A stretch of 64,000 nt of DNA from Cristatella mucedo (taxonomy: Eukaryota; Bryozoa; Phylactolaemata; Cristatellidae). The notes under the pieces are model-generated. The model made no database searches. It was given only the letters and a program-made list of their open reading frames with translations, and was not told the DNA's origin. Shown one piece after another: positions 24,162 to 35,900 of the stretch. The DNA lies in assembly GCA_009760855.2 (NCBI GenBank), contig WPIO01000169.1:62001-126000 (forward strand). Reading direction: 5' to 3'. Each line of letters begins with the position of its first letter. Within the stretch, counting starts at the first letter, position 1. A program made the position numbers and the translations under genes.

Positions 24162-26417
24162 TCCCACTCACCAGCCACCTGTCACGATGTGTGGTTTTGC
24201 AGCATGGCCGACGACGCACTCCTGGCTTGAATCGTAGTCTGGTGGCGGATGGCGAGCTCGCTCGACCGTAGCGCTCTCGACCAGAGCTTGCGTAACCGGA
24301 TTAACGAGGTTGATCAAGGAGGCGGCATAGCGGCAGCAGAGAGCCGCCGCAATGCATTCAAGGTAACTCGTTCAAGTCGAGAGACGTCGCGGCAGTACTG
24401 CAGTAACGTCCTTACCGCCATAATGAGGCACTTGCAACCTGCCGGCAGCGACCGGAAACCCCATCGGCGAAACCTGATGAGCCAGCAAGTGCAATTGGCG
24501 GCAAGTTATGGAAAACTGTATTGACCAACCGAACGCTCGCCAAGCAGTGAAGCAGCTGCTCGGTGCACGCAGTCGTGCGATTGTCGCCGAGCTCTCCGGA
24601 CGTCCCTAAATTCTCGCGTTGGCATTTAAAGAGGGGGGCCTCGATTAAGTCTGGCTCAGATGGCGAGTCTGGCTTACTGCCTGGTACCTACCCATTCGAG
24701 TCTCACTTCGGTCTTCCGTTTTGAACGAGGTTTAAACAGCTGCTCCAAGCTCCCAGTCTCGCTTCCTACTCGCTCCGCCCAGCCCACCGAGCGTTCGTGG
24801 GATCGCTACTGCATTTCTCTACGGCCATACTTTGCTAACGTAATTACCGGCAGAATGAAACCTGCCCGCTATAGCCTTTATCGCTCGCCGTCTCAAAATC
24901 TGATTCCTGAATTCCGAGCTCAGAGTGTCCCATAAACAAGGACTCGCTGCCTGGAACGCGTCGATCATTTCGCTGGTGGTGGTCAAGTCGTCCGCAACTG
25001 CTTTCAAAGCAATGCACAGTGGGCGTGGCCTGAACGGTGGCTACGATCGGTCACTTGCTAAGTCTCGCTTGAAAAAGTAGAACCGCGTTTGGTTGCTGAG
25101 TCTTCGCCAAATCCTCCTTAAGTCTGGACCGCCACACAGTATTGGTGACTTATACATTGACGACTCGAATAGCTAGGAAGCAGGTAGGAAGCAAGACTCG
25201 CCGTCTAAACCAGGCTTAATGGCGTAACCACTCCGGACAATGGAGCCAGGAAGGGTGGCTTCTTCTCTGAAAACAATAGTGGCTTACTGTCATCTTACGC
25301 GGCAGTTCACATGCAACATATATTTTATAAGATATGCTCCGACTGAAAATTGACCATGTAGCGTAGCAAAATAATAATAGCTGTAGCCACATTCCATCAT
25401 TTTATTTATTTTTTATTATTAATGCCTGCCATTTCCTTACGCCCGAACAATGTACACCTCCCGTCCAAATTAGACCTTACTTCCCATGACACCACGGCTG
25501 ATGAAGCCTTAGAAAAATGACACGAATGTACCGCCGAAGGCTCGGCGGAGTAAGCTTTACCTGCCGCTCACCTAGCGGCGTAACCTAGCGCCTAATGCCG
25601 TTCGGTGCGCGCCTAGGCGCAATAAGCTGGCCGCCACGAAACGAGCGTTTCTGGCGCTGACCTGCTTACCGTTACTAAAGGGGGTCGTGAGTCCGCGGCG
25701 TGAATTGGAAAGCGAGACACACACAAATTGGGGATTTTACTGAGCTTTATTCGCAAGCGCACAAAGTCGGTGCGCGTCTAGCTCAGCTCAGCTTTATCTC
25801 CACACTCCTCGCACGCTCTCGACAGCGCCAGCGGATCTTGCGGAGGAAAAACGTCTCCGCACTGAGGCTCCCTGCGTCTATAGTGGGGAGCGACCCAAAT
25901 AGACAAAGGAGCCCGAACCCACGGAATATCTCACACCATGCAAACTGCGTTTAGCTCGCACCGGCAAATCTTTATGCCGAGACCACGTGCGAGCGCGCAC
26001 ACACAAAACACAAAAGAAACACAAAATGCCAGCTCGGGTGCGATGCGACTGTATTCGGTGGACTCCACCGAATCCTCCTAGCGCTGTCTCGTCCTGTCCC
26101 GTCAATCGCCGGCGAACAGCCCGCCCTCCTCCCTCGCTTTCAGAGAAACGAGTGCCCGACGGCGTCGAAGCGCAGAGCCGGAGAGAGGAGCCGGACAAAA
26201 AGACCAAGAGTGAACGTCGCTCGACTCTTAAATACCTAGCTGAGACAATGGGGCCAGAGCTTAGCGGTATTTCGCCCGACACCGTGGCCCACTACGGTAA
26301 GGAATTAATACCGTCACTAAGCCAACGGAAGGGCACCCCTCCTGTCCAGCTTGAATGCCGAATGGGCTCCAGACGATTCTTTTTGGACAGACGCATGGCG
26401 GAGTTTGACAGGCTAGC
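23026..26417. other. No gene seen; mixed unique and CpG-rich DNA
   Basis: The longest open frame (25987-26460, plus) starts in a CA-rich tract and ends inside the first copy of the 193-bp duplication. It has no recognised domain, so I do not call it a gene. Confidence 0.35.
24136..24161. repeat. (GA)n short microsatellite
   Basis: About 12 GA units; a similar short one lies at 23801-23818. Confidence 0.85.
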
Positions 26418-26803
26418 CAACATCAATCAGCAGCTGCCGCGAGTATCGGACCAGTTCTAAAGGCGGCATCACCACCGCTGGTCTCAGAGCTGCCTGGCTT
26501 GCTCTTAAGCTCTTGCTCTCGAACCGCCCTAGCGCTCCTCTCTGGCTCACTGCTCCAGGACAAAGGAGTTCTTGCCCGCCGCCGAACAGCTCTTGTTCGC
26601 GCTAAAATATAAACATCAATCAGCGGCTGCCGCGAGTATCAGACCAGCTCTAAAGGCGGCATCACCACCGCTGGTCTCAGAGCTTCCTGGCTTGCTCTTA
26701 AGCTCTTGCTCTCTAACCGCCCTAGCGCTCCTCTCTGGCTCACTGCTCCAGGACAAAGGAGTTCTTGCCCGCCGCCGAACAGCTCTTGTTCGCGCTAAAA
26801 TTA
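26418..26803. repeat. 193-bp tandem duplication, two copies
   Basis: AACATCAATCAGC starts at 26419 and again at 26612; the intervening sequence is repeated with few differences up to GCGCTAAAAT at about 26803. Confidence 0.92.
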
Positions 26804-26954
26804 AGCCAATGCCAGCAAGGCGCTACACGAAGCCCCACTGCAAGGTCTAATGCGAAATAACTTATAAGAATAAAGAAGGGAGCAAGTGGGATAAGTTGCA
26901 GTAAAGACCTCTAAGCCCAGCTTGGCTGAATAGCGGCTGCCGTAAAAAACAAAT

Positions 26955-27142
26955 TAATTAAATACTAGCTGATTTAACAGCCTCTTTTGTACAGCAACAG
27001 AAGAGCCTTTACGGCAATCACCACCGCTTGCAGCCGCAATATAGGATCGCCCACTACAGGATTCGAGCCCACGACCACGGGACCGAGGTGGCGCAAAGCA
27101 AACTCCTTACCTAATGTGCCATCACCACTGCTCACAACGAAG
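26955..27142 (-). mobile_element. tRNA-derived SINE C (left arm of inverted pair)
   Basis: Minus-strand copy with GGCTCGAATCC B box; faces the plus-strand copy at 27222-27395. Confidence 0.83.
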
Positions 27143-27221
27143 GGCAATGGCCGCTATATATGGTGCGACCCCACATTGCGAGGCTTCTTTGTGCTGCAAC
27201 AATAGCAAATGATCTAATGGA

Positions 27222-27395
27222 ATGGTGAGCCGCGATGGCACACTAGGTAAGGCGTTTACTTTTCACGACATTGGGCCCGACGTGGTGGGTTCGAATCCTT
27301 CGGTGAGCGATTCTTTATTGTCACTGCAAGCGGTGGTGATAGCCTTTAAGGTTCTTCTGCCGCTATACATAACAATGTTGCTCAATCAGTTTGTA
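27222..27395 (+). mobile_element. tRNA-derived SINE C (right arm of inverted pair)
   Basis: A box TGGCACACTAGG at 27236-27247 and perfect B box GGTTCGAATCC at 27288-27298, 40 bp apart, as in a polymerase III internal promoter. The tail AAGCGGTGGTGATAGCC to CGCTATACATAA ends in A/T-rich sequence. Confidence 0.87.
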
Positions 27396-27711
27396 TTTTT
27401 TTATTTATTTATTTGACCGCAAAGGCAACATCCTTTCCCCTAATGAAGAAGACGGAAACAACTGTATTGTATAGTACGCAATCAGAAGGCCCGCCGGACG
27501 GCGGCGGTAGTGTTCTTCGCTGAAGGCGAAATCGCCTACTTAACGACCCTCCGTTGAAGGGTGTCGGTGAAGATGTGGCCTTGACCTAGAGCCGGCAGCT
27601 CCACAAGCTTTGTGGTATGTGTTGAGTATGACGTAGCACCGAACGCTCAGCCGAGGAGGCGCTGACACCTAAGAAGGTCGTCATGCACCCGAGGAGGTGC
27701 TGACTCGGTGG

Positions 27712-28920
27712 AGTGATTAGCTCTAAAACCAGACTGGAACTTACCAGCAAGGTTTGAAGTTTCAATATATGAGTTCAGCTGGTGTGCCACACACTCGTTC
27801 CAGTGTCTTTGATAGGAACAGTAGAAGAGAGACTAGGCGGATCTTTCTCATGTTTTCTTGGTCTAGTTTTGGTTTCTTGAATAGTGGCCTGACTACAGCA
27901 TTTTTGAAAGGCGTTGGCACATGACCTGAGGCTAAAGACATATTTATAATTTAGTTATGCATGGTAGCAGCAGATCAATGCATCGTAGAAGCAGGAAAGT
28001 GGGATCATGGTTCAGAGGACTAGTTGTCTTCTTTGATTGGGATATGAACTTCAGGACGAGGTCACTCGTGGCCTCATTGAATTGAGATGTTGCACAGGAT
28101 GGAGGGACAGGAGTCCCGAGGGGATACTGTCACCCTAGGGATGAACTTTCAGATCTTGTCTATCTTTTTGTTGACAAAGAAGCGATTGGCAAGATCACCA
28201 TAAGGATCACTAGGTAAGGAGCTAACCTGGGAACGGGATGTTTGATCGTAGACATAAGCATTTTTGGATTGTGCATCTGCTATTCAAAAACCTATTTTTT
28301 ATGGAAGCTAAACTTGGCCTTTGCTGGGATTAATTGGTATGATCTCCAGTAGTCCTCTTGTGCCTGTCGATGGACAGTCAGTCTTGATCTTTTGTATGTT
28401 TTTCAAGTTTCTGCATAGTAGCCCTAGCTAGGTAATGTCTTCGGTAAATCAAAGGCCGACTATGGCACATCTTTTTCAGCGGTCCTGAGCTGCTACTTAT
28501 ATGCTACTCACTACCTCAACTGCTCTCCTGACTCTGCTATGCTTCCCACTTTCTCTTTGTTGCGTGAGACGAAGTCTGTTGGCTACCGAATGCGTACCGA
28601 AAGCCGCTTAGGCTGTGAGCTCGCTATACAAAACTCTCCTGCGTAACACCCACATTGTCTTTATGACTTTGTGGAGTTACAGACGGAGATACATACATAC
28701 ATTACAAAGGCCGTCTGGGCGAGGGCGCACAGTGGATTTAATCAGAGGTGCAAACTTATCAAGCATGTCAGCTAGTGTCGTGTTGAAGCATTCTAGTAAT
28801 AATGATGGGTAGGAAAGGAGATTGAGCAGCAGGGACAAAGATATTCTCTCGCAAGCATCATCGATGTCAAGGGTCTTGATGTTTCGCGATTCACACGTGA
28901 TTTTACATTCGGAGGAGGGC
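27712..28920 (-). mobile_element. LINE family A, internal segment, interrupted by a LINE B insertion
   Basis: On the minus strand it covers the endonuclease end to the RT start. Two parts, 27712-28449 and 28714-28920, are contiguous in the consensus. A family B fragment sits between them with a 9-bp target duplication. Confidence 0.85.
28459..28704 (+). mobile_element. LINE family B, 3' end inserted into LINE A
   Basis: 5'-truncated copy starting at ACTATGGCACATC and ending with an ACATAC/ACATT tail. The sequence CAAAGGCCG flanks it at 28450-28458 and 28705-28713 as a target-site duplication. Confidence 0.88.
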
Positions 28921-29377
28921 TACCACTGTAGTAGTAATGCTATAGTAATTTAAGAAGACTACTTTTTAATACAGCTCTGGATTTCAATCAGTTTATATTT
29001 GTATGTGCTCACAAAACAACGAATTTAATTCGCTGTTATGGCAAACTTTCGTGTCCCAACTGACTTTGGCCATCAGTTTCAGTAGCTGTCTTCTAAAGCG
29101 CACAGGCATTCCCATGCTACGGCTTCAGATGGCCCGGGTCAGCCAGGCTCCCTACATATTCGAACTGCGATACAGCTGTCATTTCTACAATAGGCTTTGC
29201 ACAACTGTGGTTTCAATTCCACATTACGGAAACAGTGTTCAAAGTTTACCAACAAATGTTCATCCCATTGGTTGTGTGGTATTCCATGCAATGACCTCCA
29301 ATGACCCCCTCCCGCTCTGCATTTTCGAACTGCGATACCGTTACTATTTTAACATTAGGCATTTAACAACTAAGAAT

Positions 29378-29805
29378 AATAATAATAACACATTGATATA
29401 GAGCCCTCAGAGAACTGAATCTCTATATACGCACTTTACAGATGCTGTATAGAAAGCATTTCCAAATGATTGGTGGAAACATCTACAAGCAGCAGTCATA
29501 GTGCAAGCAAGTACATGCACACGAACGACGAATCACAAAGCCCACCAACTGCTGTAACAAAAAGATGCATTTTAAGCTGCTCTTTAAATTTCGTCGTGTC
29601 AGGAACGTTGTGATGTGCGTCGGTAGTGATTTCTAGGCTTTGGGAGCATAGAAACTATAGCCACTGTGTCCGATGGTTTGAGGTTCGTACGAGGTATGGC
29701 TATACGATTCGAGTCCGAACAGCGGGTTGTACGCTTCTTCGCCTAGTGGGGGATTAGTTATGATAGGTAGGCTGGAGCCAGAGAACAAAGGGACCTAAAA
29801 GTATT
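29378..29805 (-). mobile_element. LINE family A, 3' fragment
   Basis: It starts with AAT units and a decayed hairpin, then 3' UTR and the end of the coding block (TTTGGGAGCATAGAAACTAT corresponds to APKAWN/F region), strongly mutated. Confidence 0.75.
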
Positions 29806-30439
29806 GCTTTAATTCCACATTATAGTAGTCGGTGTTCTGGATTCACCGTCAAAATTTCATGCGACTGTGCATGGGCGTTTTCACGCTATGGCCTCTAGTT
29901 TCGCGGGCCTACTAGGCTCTCTAGACATTCCAACTACGATTAATGTTTTTGTGATCAAGTCTTCAGTTACATTGCTCTAAAAGTCTATGACTAGTTCCGT
30001 TTCTTTCACCCCTTGCAATGGCTTTTAATCATTTACGACGTTTATATTCATATAATGTGCCTCGTTCATGTTTATCGTCCTAAGTGTTCCTTAAGTTTAC
30101 AACAAGTATGTCATGATCACTTAACTAGAGAATATGCTCATTGATCAGCTCATGTGCATTGCCTATAAAGACGTTACTCGTAGGGAGCTCTCTGGTTGGT
30201 ATTATTATTATTAAATGGATTTTATGTTACCTTAAAAGGTGTGCATCCCGATCTGTAAAGTCACTCTGCAACAAAGCTGGCTAGTCAATAAGGAGTCTTG
30301 CAAAATGGCCCGTTACTTGCGGGCTTGTGAAACCGCATGCATACATGCGGCTTTTGTTAATGAGCTTTACCTAAAAAGCGATAAGGCCTATAGCGCTGGT
30401 GTTGAATATAACTACAGTTTTTTCAACTTATCAAAGAAG

Positions 30440-30985
30440 CAACTTGTGTGTCTCCTGAGCTTAAAGGAGCTGCGATGTCTGCCAGTTTATCAACAGATGC
30501 AAAGCAAAATTCTTGCTCTCACCCATCACCCGGCACCCATCACCCGTCACGCCTTTTTTCATATCAAGCTGAACTTCTGCTTCAGCATCCTCGTGCCCGC
30601 AAGTCTTTTTTTGAACAACTAATTAGCCGTTACACTATTTCCCATTGACTGTTTTTGGTCAGAATTTTTTGCTCCTAAGATCCTAGACTGTGTCAATGTG
30701 TCTATGTCACTCCCACAATTCTTGTGCAGCTACATCTTTTCTGCTGCCATCTGTTGCACATCATTTCCAGTCGCCCTGAGCTGCTACTTCCACTCAACTC
30801 TTTTCCTCGAAGACCACCCTCCTGACTTAGCTATGCCATTCTATCTCTCTTTGTTACGTGAGATGAAGCCTAGTGTCTACCGTATGCATATCGAATGCCG
30901 CTTAGGCTTTGAGTGCAGGCTGCAGAAAACTCTAGCGACACAACCACTTAGTCCTCATTAAGAAAGAGACAGCGATACATACAGT
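30440..30985 (+). mobile_element. LINE family B, old diverged 3' end
   Basis: Blocks LKELRCLPVYQQMQSKILAL and MSLPQFLCSYIFSAA, then LLREMKPSVYRM, correspond to the family B C-terminal frame. Many changes. Confidence 0.7.
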
Positions 30986-31136
30986 ACATGCATATCGTAT
31001 TCATATTGGCCCAAATAAATAAGCTGATTGCACAATCACGGAAATCTACTGCAGCAAGCCAGGTTCACAATTTCCTGTAGCTGAAATTGAGTAAGTAACC
31101 CTCAGACTCCGATATTGCTTGTTTTAAAAAGACAGA

Positions 31137-31278
31137 AGGTCCAGTTGATTCAACAGCCTCTTTTATGTAGTCGCCGTAGAGGCTAACACTTCTACTTGCC
31201 TTACAGTGGGCAATACAGAAATGCCCTCTGCAAGACTCGAACCCGCGATCTGGGTCGTGACTTACAAGCACCTTGCCA
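31137..31278 (-). mobile_element. tRNA-derived SINE C, diverged
   Basis: GATTCAACAGCCTCTTTTAT to GACTCGAACCCGCGATCT on plus; the head is partly lost. Confidence 0.7.
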
Positions 31279-31867
31279 CTAAGGTAAGATAGTTTATAAT
31301 AAGCAGCCAAGGTGGGGTATCTTAGAAGTACAGAACCAGCGAAGGCCACTTGCTGTATTGTTATTAGAAAATTTTCCACAAAACTGGCCACCTATTCGAA
31401 CGCCTCCCCCGGCAACTCCCCCAACAGCTACGAAACTATGCCCTACTTTCAATCGACGAGCAACCGCTCAGTTCGAGACGAATAAACACTTGATTTCGCA
31501 CTATAATCTTTTCACTCCTCGAGGGCCTTGCTTCTACGCAAAAACCATTCGGGTCTTGGACCCTAAAAAAAAATCCCGACTGCCTGTTTGCAACAAATTA
31601 CCGAAATCCACCCTAATTAAGCAAAAATATATGGGAAATCGGCTGTGCAGCTCGAATTATGAGGAAGTAATGTATTGCCGTAGATTACCATGCTGACGAG
31701 GGCAGCTAGTGCTAAAGGTGGTGGACTACAATATTCAATAGAAGCTTGAACACCTCGTCACCGACTTCATGTCGATTTTGGATTGAAGTGGGTTGAGGTA
31801 ATTCGTCACATACGTTATGTGAATGAGTTTACTCGACATCTTTAATGGCTGAATGCGTGTGTCGATG

Positions 31868-32345
31868 ATAATAATAGTAATAATATATCGCGCCTTAAGA
31901 GAACTTAATCCCTATGCAGGTGCTTTACAATGCACTACAAGAGAATCAACAGCGAAGGATTAGTCACATGCACAGTATCCAGTAAGCAAACACAAAAAAG
32001 CGATATTTTGCCCAACATGCTAAAGTAAAACATAAAGAAACTCGTGGCCATTGGTTACTAAGAACTTAGGCAAGTAACTTGCAATGAATCAAGCACAGGC
32101 GCGGCTGAATAAAATCAGACACTTTCATTGGGATGAAGGGAAAGCCGACCGGAAAAGGGCGCATCTTTAGCTGAGATTTAAAAAATAAATGGTCCTCGCA
32201 GGTAATGACCGTAGCCAGAAACGAGTTCCAGACTTTTGGCGAACGCGAGCTGAGGACTCGATCACCAAAAGATTTCACTTGTGTGAGAGGGATAGCCTTA
32301 GCAGCTAGCAGCACCAGGCTAAGTAAGTCGCATTTAGTCAGAAAC
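31868..32345 (-). mobile_element. LINE family A-like, 3' fragment, diverged
   Basis: Decayed hairpin and tail at 31868-31930, then a frame with KSFGDRVLSSRSPKVWNSFL. It resembles the copy at 63605-63965 more than the typical ones, so it may be a subfamily. It lies downstream of the POGLUT1 stop. Confidence 0.7.
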
Positions 32346-32827
32346 TATATTCAGATGAATAAAGCAACTGGTTGAAGCAACAGTCGAGCTAAGCATCGAG
32401 TTGTCACGTTACAAAGAAGCACTCGTCCCAGAACAGGATGCAGACGTTGGCTCTCTCTTTCTCTGGGAACCGATGGTGTGGCCGACAAGTGCATTGCACG
32501 TTATTCTAAAAATCACTTAAAACAGGAAAGGCAATAACATGCATACATAAAAATATAAGCTGCGGCAAGCCAACATTTTGCCACTAAAAGGCAAGGCCAT
32601 AAAGCGTCAATGAACAATAAAACATTAAGTTGAAATCACCCTCAATCAAAGAGGCTTTTGAAAGCGCAAATCGTTTGTTATCAACATTAAAATCCCAAGA
32701 GAATTGGGCGTAAGGCATGCATGCCACTTGACAGTTAAGTAAACGCCTGAGTAATGAATTTGCAAGTGGGCAAAGTCAGTTGAGCCAAGTAAGATGACCA
32801 GTGACACCTGTGTACCAGAGGCCTAAA

Positions 32828-32969
32828 TCAGTTCTTATTCTTAATTTCAATAAAGCTGCTGTTTCTGCTGGGCTTAAACAATAAAAGCTCGGCATATCTT
32901 CTCAGCAATTTCTCCCAGTAGCACGAGACATCTTCCATCCTCAAGTGGTCCATGATAAAGGCTCGTCCT
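32828..32969 (-). CDS. POGLUT1: POGLUT1 exon 10: C terminus without KDEL-like signal
   Basis: The acceptor is GATTGTAG|AGGACG. It encodes [20 protein letters not shown] (human [20 protein letters not shown]), then a divergent tail that includes FKPSRNSSF and ends IEIKNKN with TGA at 32830-32828. Human POGLUT1 ends KTEL and fly Rumi KDEL; neither is present. An unseen alternative last exon could supply one, but I see no GT donor before the stop that would allow a clean continuation. Confidence 0.88.
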
Positions 32970-35900
32970 CTACAATCGAAGTAGAAACACTGCCAACGTT
33001 TCTATTAAGGCGTTTCCTAGGTTGCTTTCCTTTGGTGAAATGAACGAAGCAGTCAACTAACTAACCCAAGATCAGGTAGCATAGCTATTATTAGCAAAAT
33101 CAAATTAGGCGATTAAATTCGCGAGTAGGGAATTGTAACAGCTCACCATCACGAGTGAATACAGTGAACACCCCCTTACCTATTTGCAATGTCCTTCACG
33201 ACATTATCATTTTCCTTAGCAAAGTCTAGTAGCTCCCTGTAAAAGAGCACAGCTAGCAGCACTAACACGATGACAGCCATGCTCAGAAATCCCAGCTTCA
33301 GACCAGTGCAGCACAGCGATACGACAGCGGTAAGAGAGGATCGAGACAGAAGAACACGCACTCGACGTCACGCAGATCTTGTCGGACGGGTATGTAGTGA
33401 ACCCATGGTCTCATAGCAGGGTAAAAGAACTCCTGCCACTCGTCGCCCACGTGGAAAACGACGGAGCCACACAAGAATAGGTGCTTGAATCTGAAGCTGG
33501 CTGCCACTCCTCGGAAGTTAAAAAGGTACCTGAAGCAAAAAAAAGTCTATATGTTCACACGTGATATTCTCACTTAGTGAAGTATGACGGCGAGCTGGTA
33601 ACATCGGCAGTGAGCTCAGGATCAGCACGGGAGCCCGAGGATCGTGGGGGGACGCCTTATTTACAAGATCGTAATCAAATTGCTCAATTGGCACGATCCA
33701 TGACGATCCCATAATCCCGACCCGAACATTCCGCTTTAAAACGCCCTCGGGTCTAAGAATCAGAACACATAGCCAGGCTCTCGGCATATTAAATATTGAT
33801 CTCAATATTTAATAAAGCTTGTCCTTAATGAATCTACCTGTTAACAGAAGTGTGTCTTACGAGCTTTATTTATGCTTACAAATTTGCTAAGGCAGCAACA
33901 TGAAGGAGCTAGTACAGTTTACGCGAATAGGTGCACAAGTCTTGTGTGTGCTCGTCTGCGTGTGTCAATGGGGATTGATGCATTCAGCTCACTAATAAGC
34001 TCACTAAGCTGTTACTTCCGAGAATTCGCCGCACTTGTCACATGGCAGGCATGAGGTGTCAGCATGATGGGTGAGGTCGACACGTCTTCAGCAGGAGCAG
34101 CCAGGGCACTGCAGAGGCAGTTTCGACCGGACGTGCCCTGCCCCTATCCCCCCTTTTCCCACACCACCTGCACCCACTCACTTGTATGGACAGTGGTCCT
34201 CCAGCTTTACTTCGGTGGCCGGCGGCATGTGCAGCGTGTCCTACAACCGCAGCCAGCAGCTGAGCAAAGCAGCCGATGCAAGCTCAGCATGGAAAAGCGA
34301 CATACAGGTGGACCGCTGGTGCAGACTGGCTGTGCCTCCTATCCATCCTACAGCCAGACGCTGAGCGAAGACTGAATAGTGCCTATTATGGCTGTGGCTG
34401 GCTGCAAAGTGCACAAAGTGCTGACTGGCAAAAAATGGAAAAAGGACAGCGATCCTTCACCTGAAACACGACTACGGGCTGGCCACGAGAAGAGGCATTG
34501 TTTCACACGTGCATTCTAAGACAGCCCAGTCAGCTTTATTTAGCTGAGTGCAGGAGCACACAGGCGACAAGCTCTGCTCCCCATATCAATACACCATCTC
34601 AATCTTCGTTCACCAGCTGACAATGGTTAATGGAATGGTAAATGGTAAATGTAAATTACAATGGTAAGTGGTAAATGGAAGCTGCCAATGGTAAACGCCA
34701 TCTCCACACGACGACCATGCAAGCACAACGATGCAATCCTCACGTACGTGCGTGCGCACACCCGCATACATACCAACACAAACGTGCACACACGCATGCA
34801 TGTTCACACAAACACATAGATGAGCAAGAAGGTGCACACACACACAAACACAAAAAAGTGCACAAACGTCCGCACGCCGTGCGCGCGCACACGCACGCGC
34901 GCACACGCACGCGCGCACACGCACGCGCACACACGCACGCGCACACACGCACGCGCACACACGCACGCGCACACACGCACGCACACAATAGTGTGCGTGC
35001 AAAATCTTTCATTTTCTTCATCATGTGCTGTAAGGGGGAGCAGCCTGCGTGTCCCTTCTTTAAAAAAAATCACCTGATAAAACAACCTCATTTGTGTCGC
35101 TGAAAATTGCCTGCTCCTCTGACTCGAACTGTCGACATGGATCGTGAAGTGCCAGCACCTGACCTCCGAACTAAGACTTGGGGGGGGGGGCAATTATCGC
35201 TTTATCAAGTGCAATATTATTATTATTATTATTATCATCTACGATATCTACGGCATTGAGCGCAAGGCTGTCGAAACCTATTCGGATAGAGCAGGGCACT
35301 TCCCTCAAAGGAAAGAACATGTGACTATGCACCCCACCGAACGTCGGCCATCGCCTGCAGACACCTGCGCAGCTGCAGGCGTAGCTAGCGGTCCCATTGG
35401 TGGCTCCCTCAGGTGGCTCCCACTGGACAGTGCGAGCTCTGGAGACATTATCGCCCACTTAACTTTTAAGGCCAGAAAAAACATTCAATTCAACTTCCAG
35501 GCACGGCAAACTCCGGCTTCCCCTTACCGAGCTGAGCAGCTGTTGCTGCAACATCAGCCTCTCGGATCGCACGGGCCTGAGGTCACGACGGCTAAAGTAG
35601 ACACTGCTTAATTCAAAGACTGCAGGCAACAGCTGCTGCTACTTGGCAAGCTCTGGGTGCCAAACACACTTCTCAGCTGTGCAAACTTCGTCCGCTCTGC
35701 CACCGGAACTGCACTACCACCACTTGCTACTCACTGACAGCATCCATTCTACCAATGGGCAGAGAATTCTGGCTTGAAGCTAAACGTTTTCCATTGAGAG
35801 GGAACAGCCGAATGTCGTTGCAGCACACCGTCAGACCAGGACGGAGGTGTGCAGTCGAACAGCTCGCCCTGACAGCAAACGAGCCCATAAAACCCATTCA

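Noticed and set aside
25987-26460. 157-residue plus-strand frame
   Set aside because: No recognisable domain; begins in a CA-rich tract and ends in the tandem duplication. Too weak to call a gene.
27236-27298. Functional tRNA gene
   Set aside because: A and B boxes are present but no cloverleaf can be drawn with paired acceptor and anticodon stems, and the same sequence recurs many times with a long 3' extension: a SINE.
33238-33361. Hydrophobic segment suggesting a type II membrane anchor
   Set aside because: It is POGLUT1 intron 8 read through; acceptor and donor sites on both sides and family homology exclude it from the protein.
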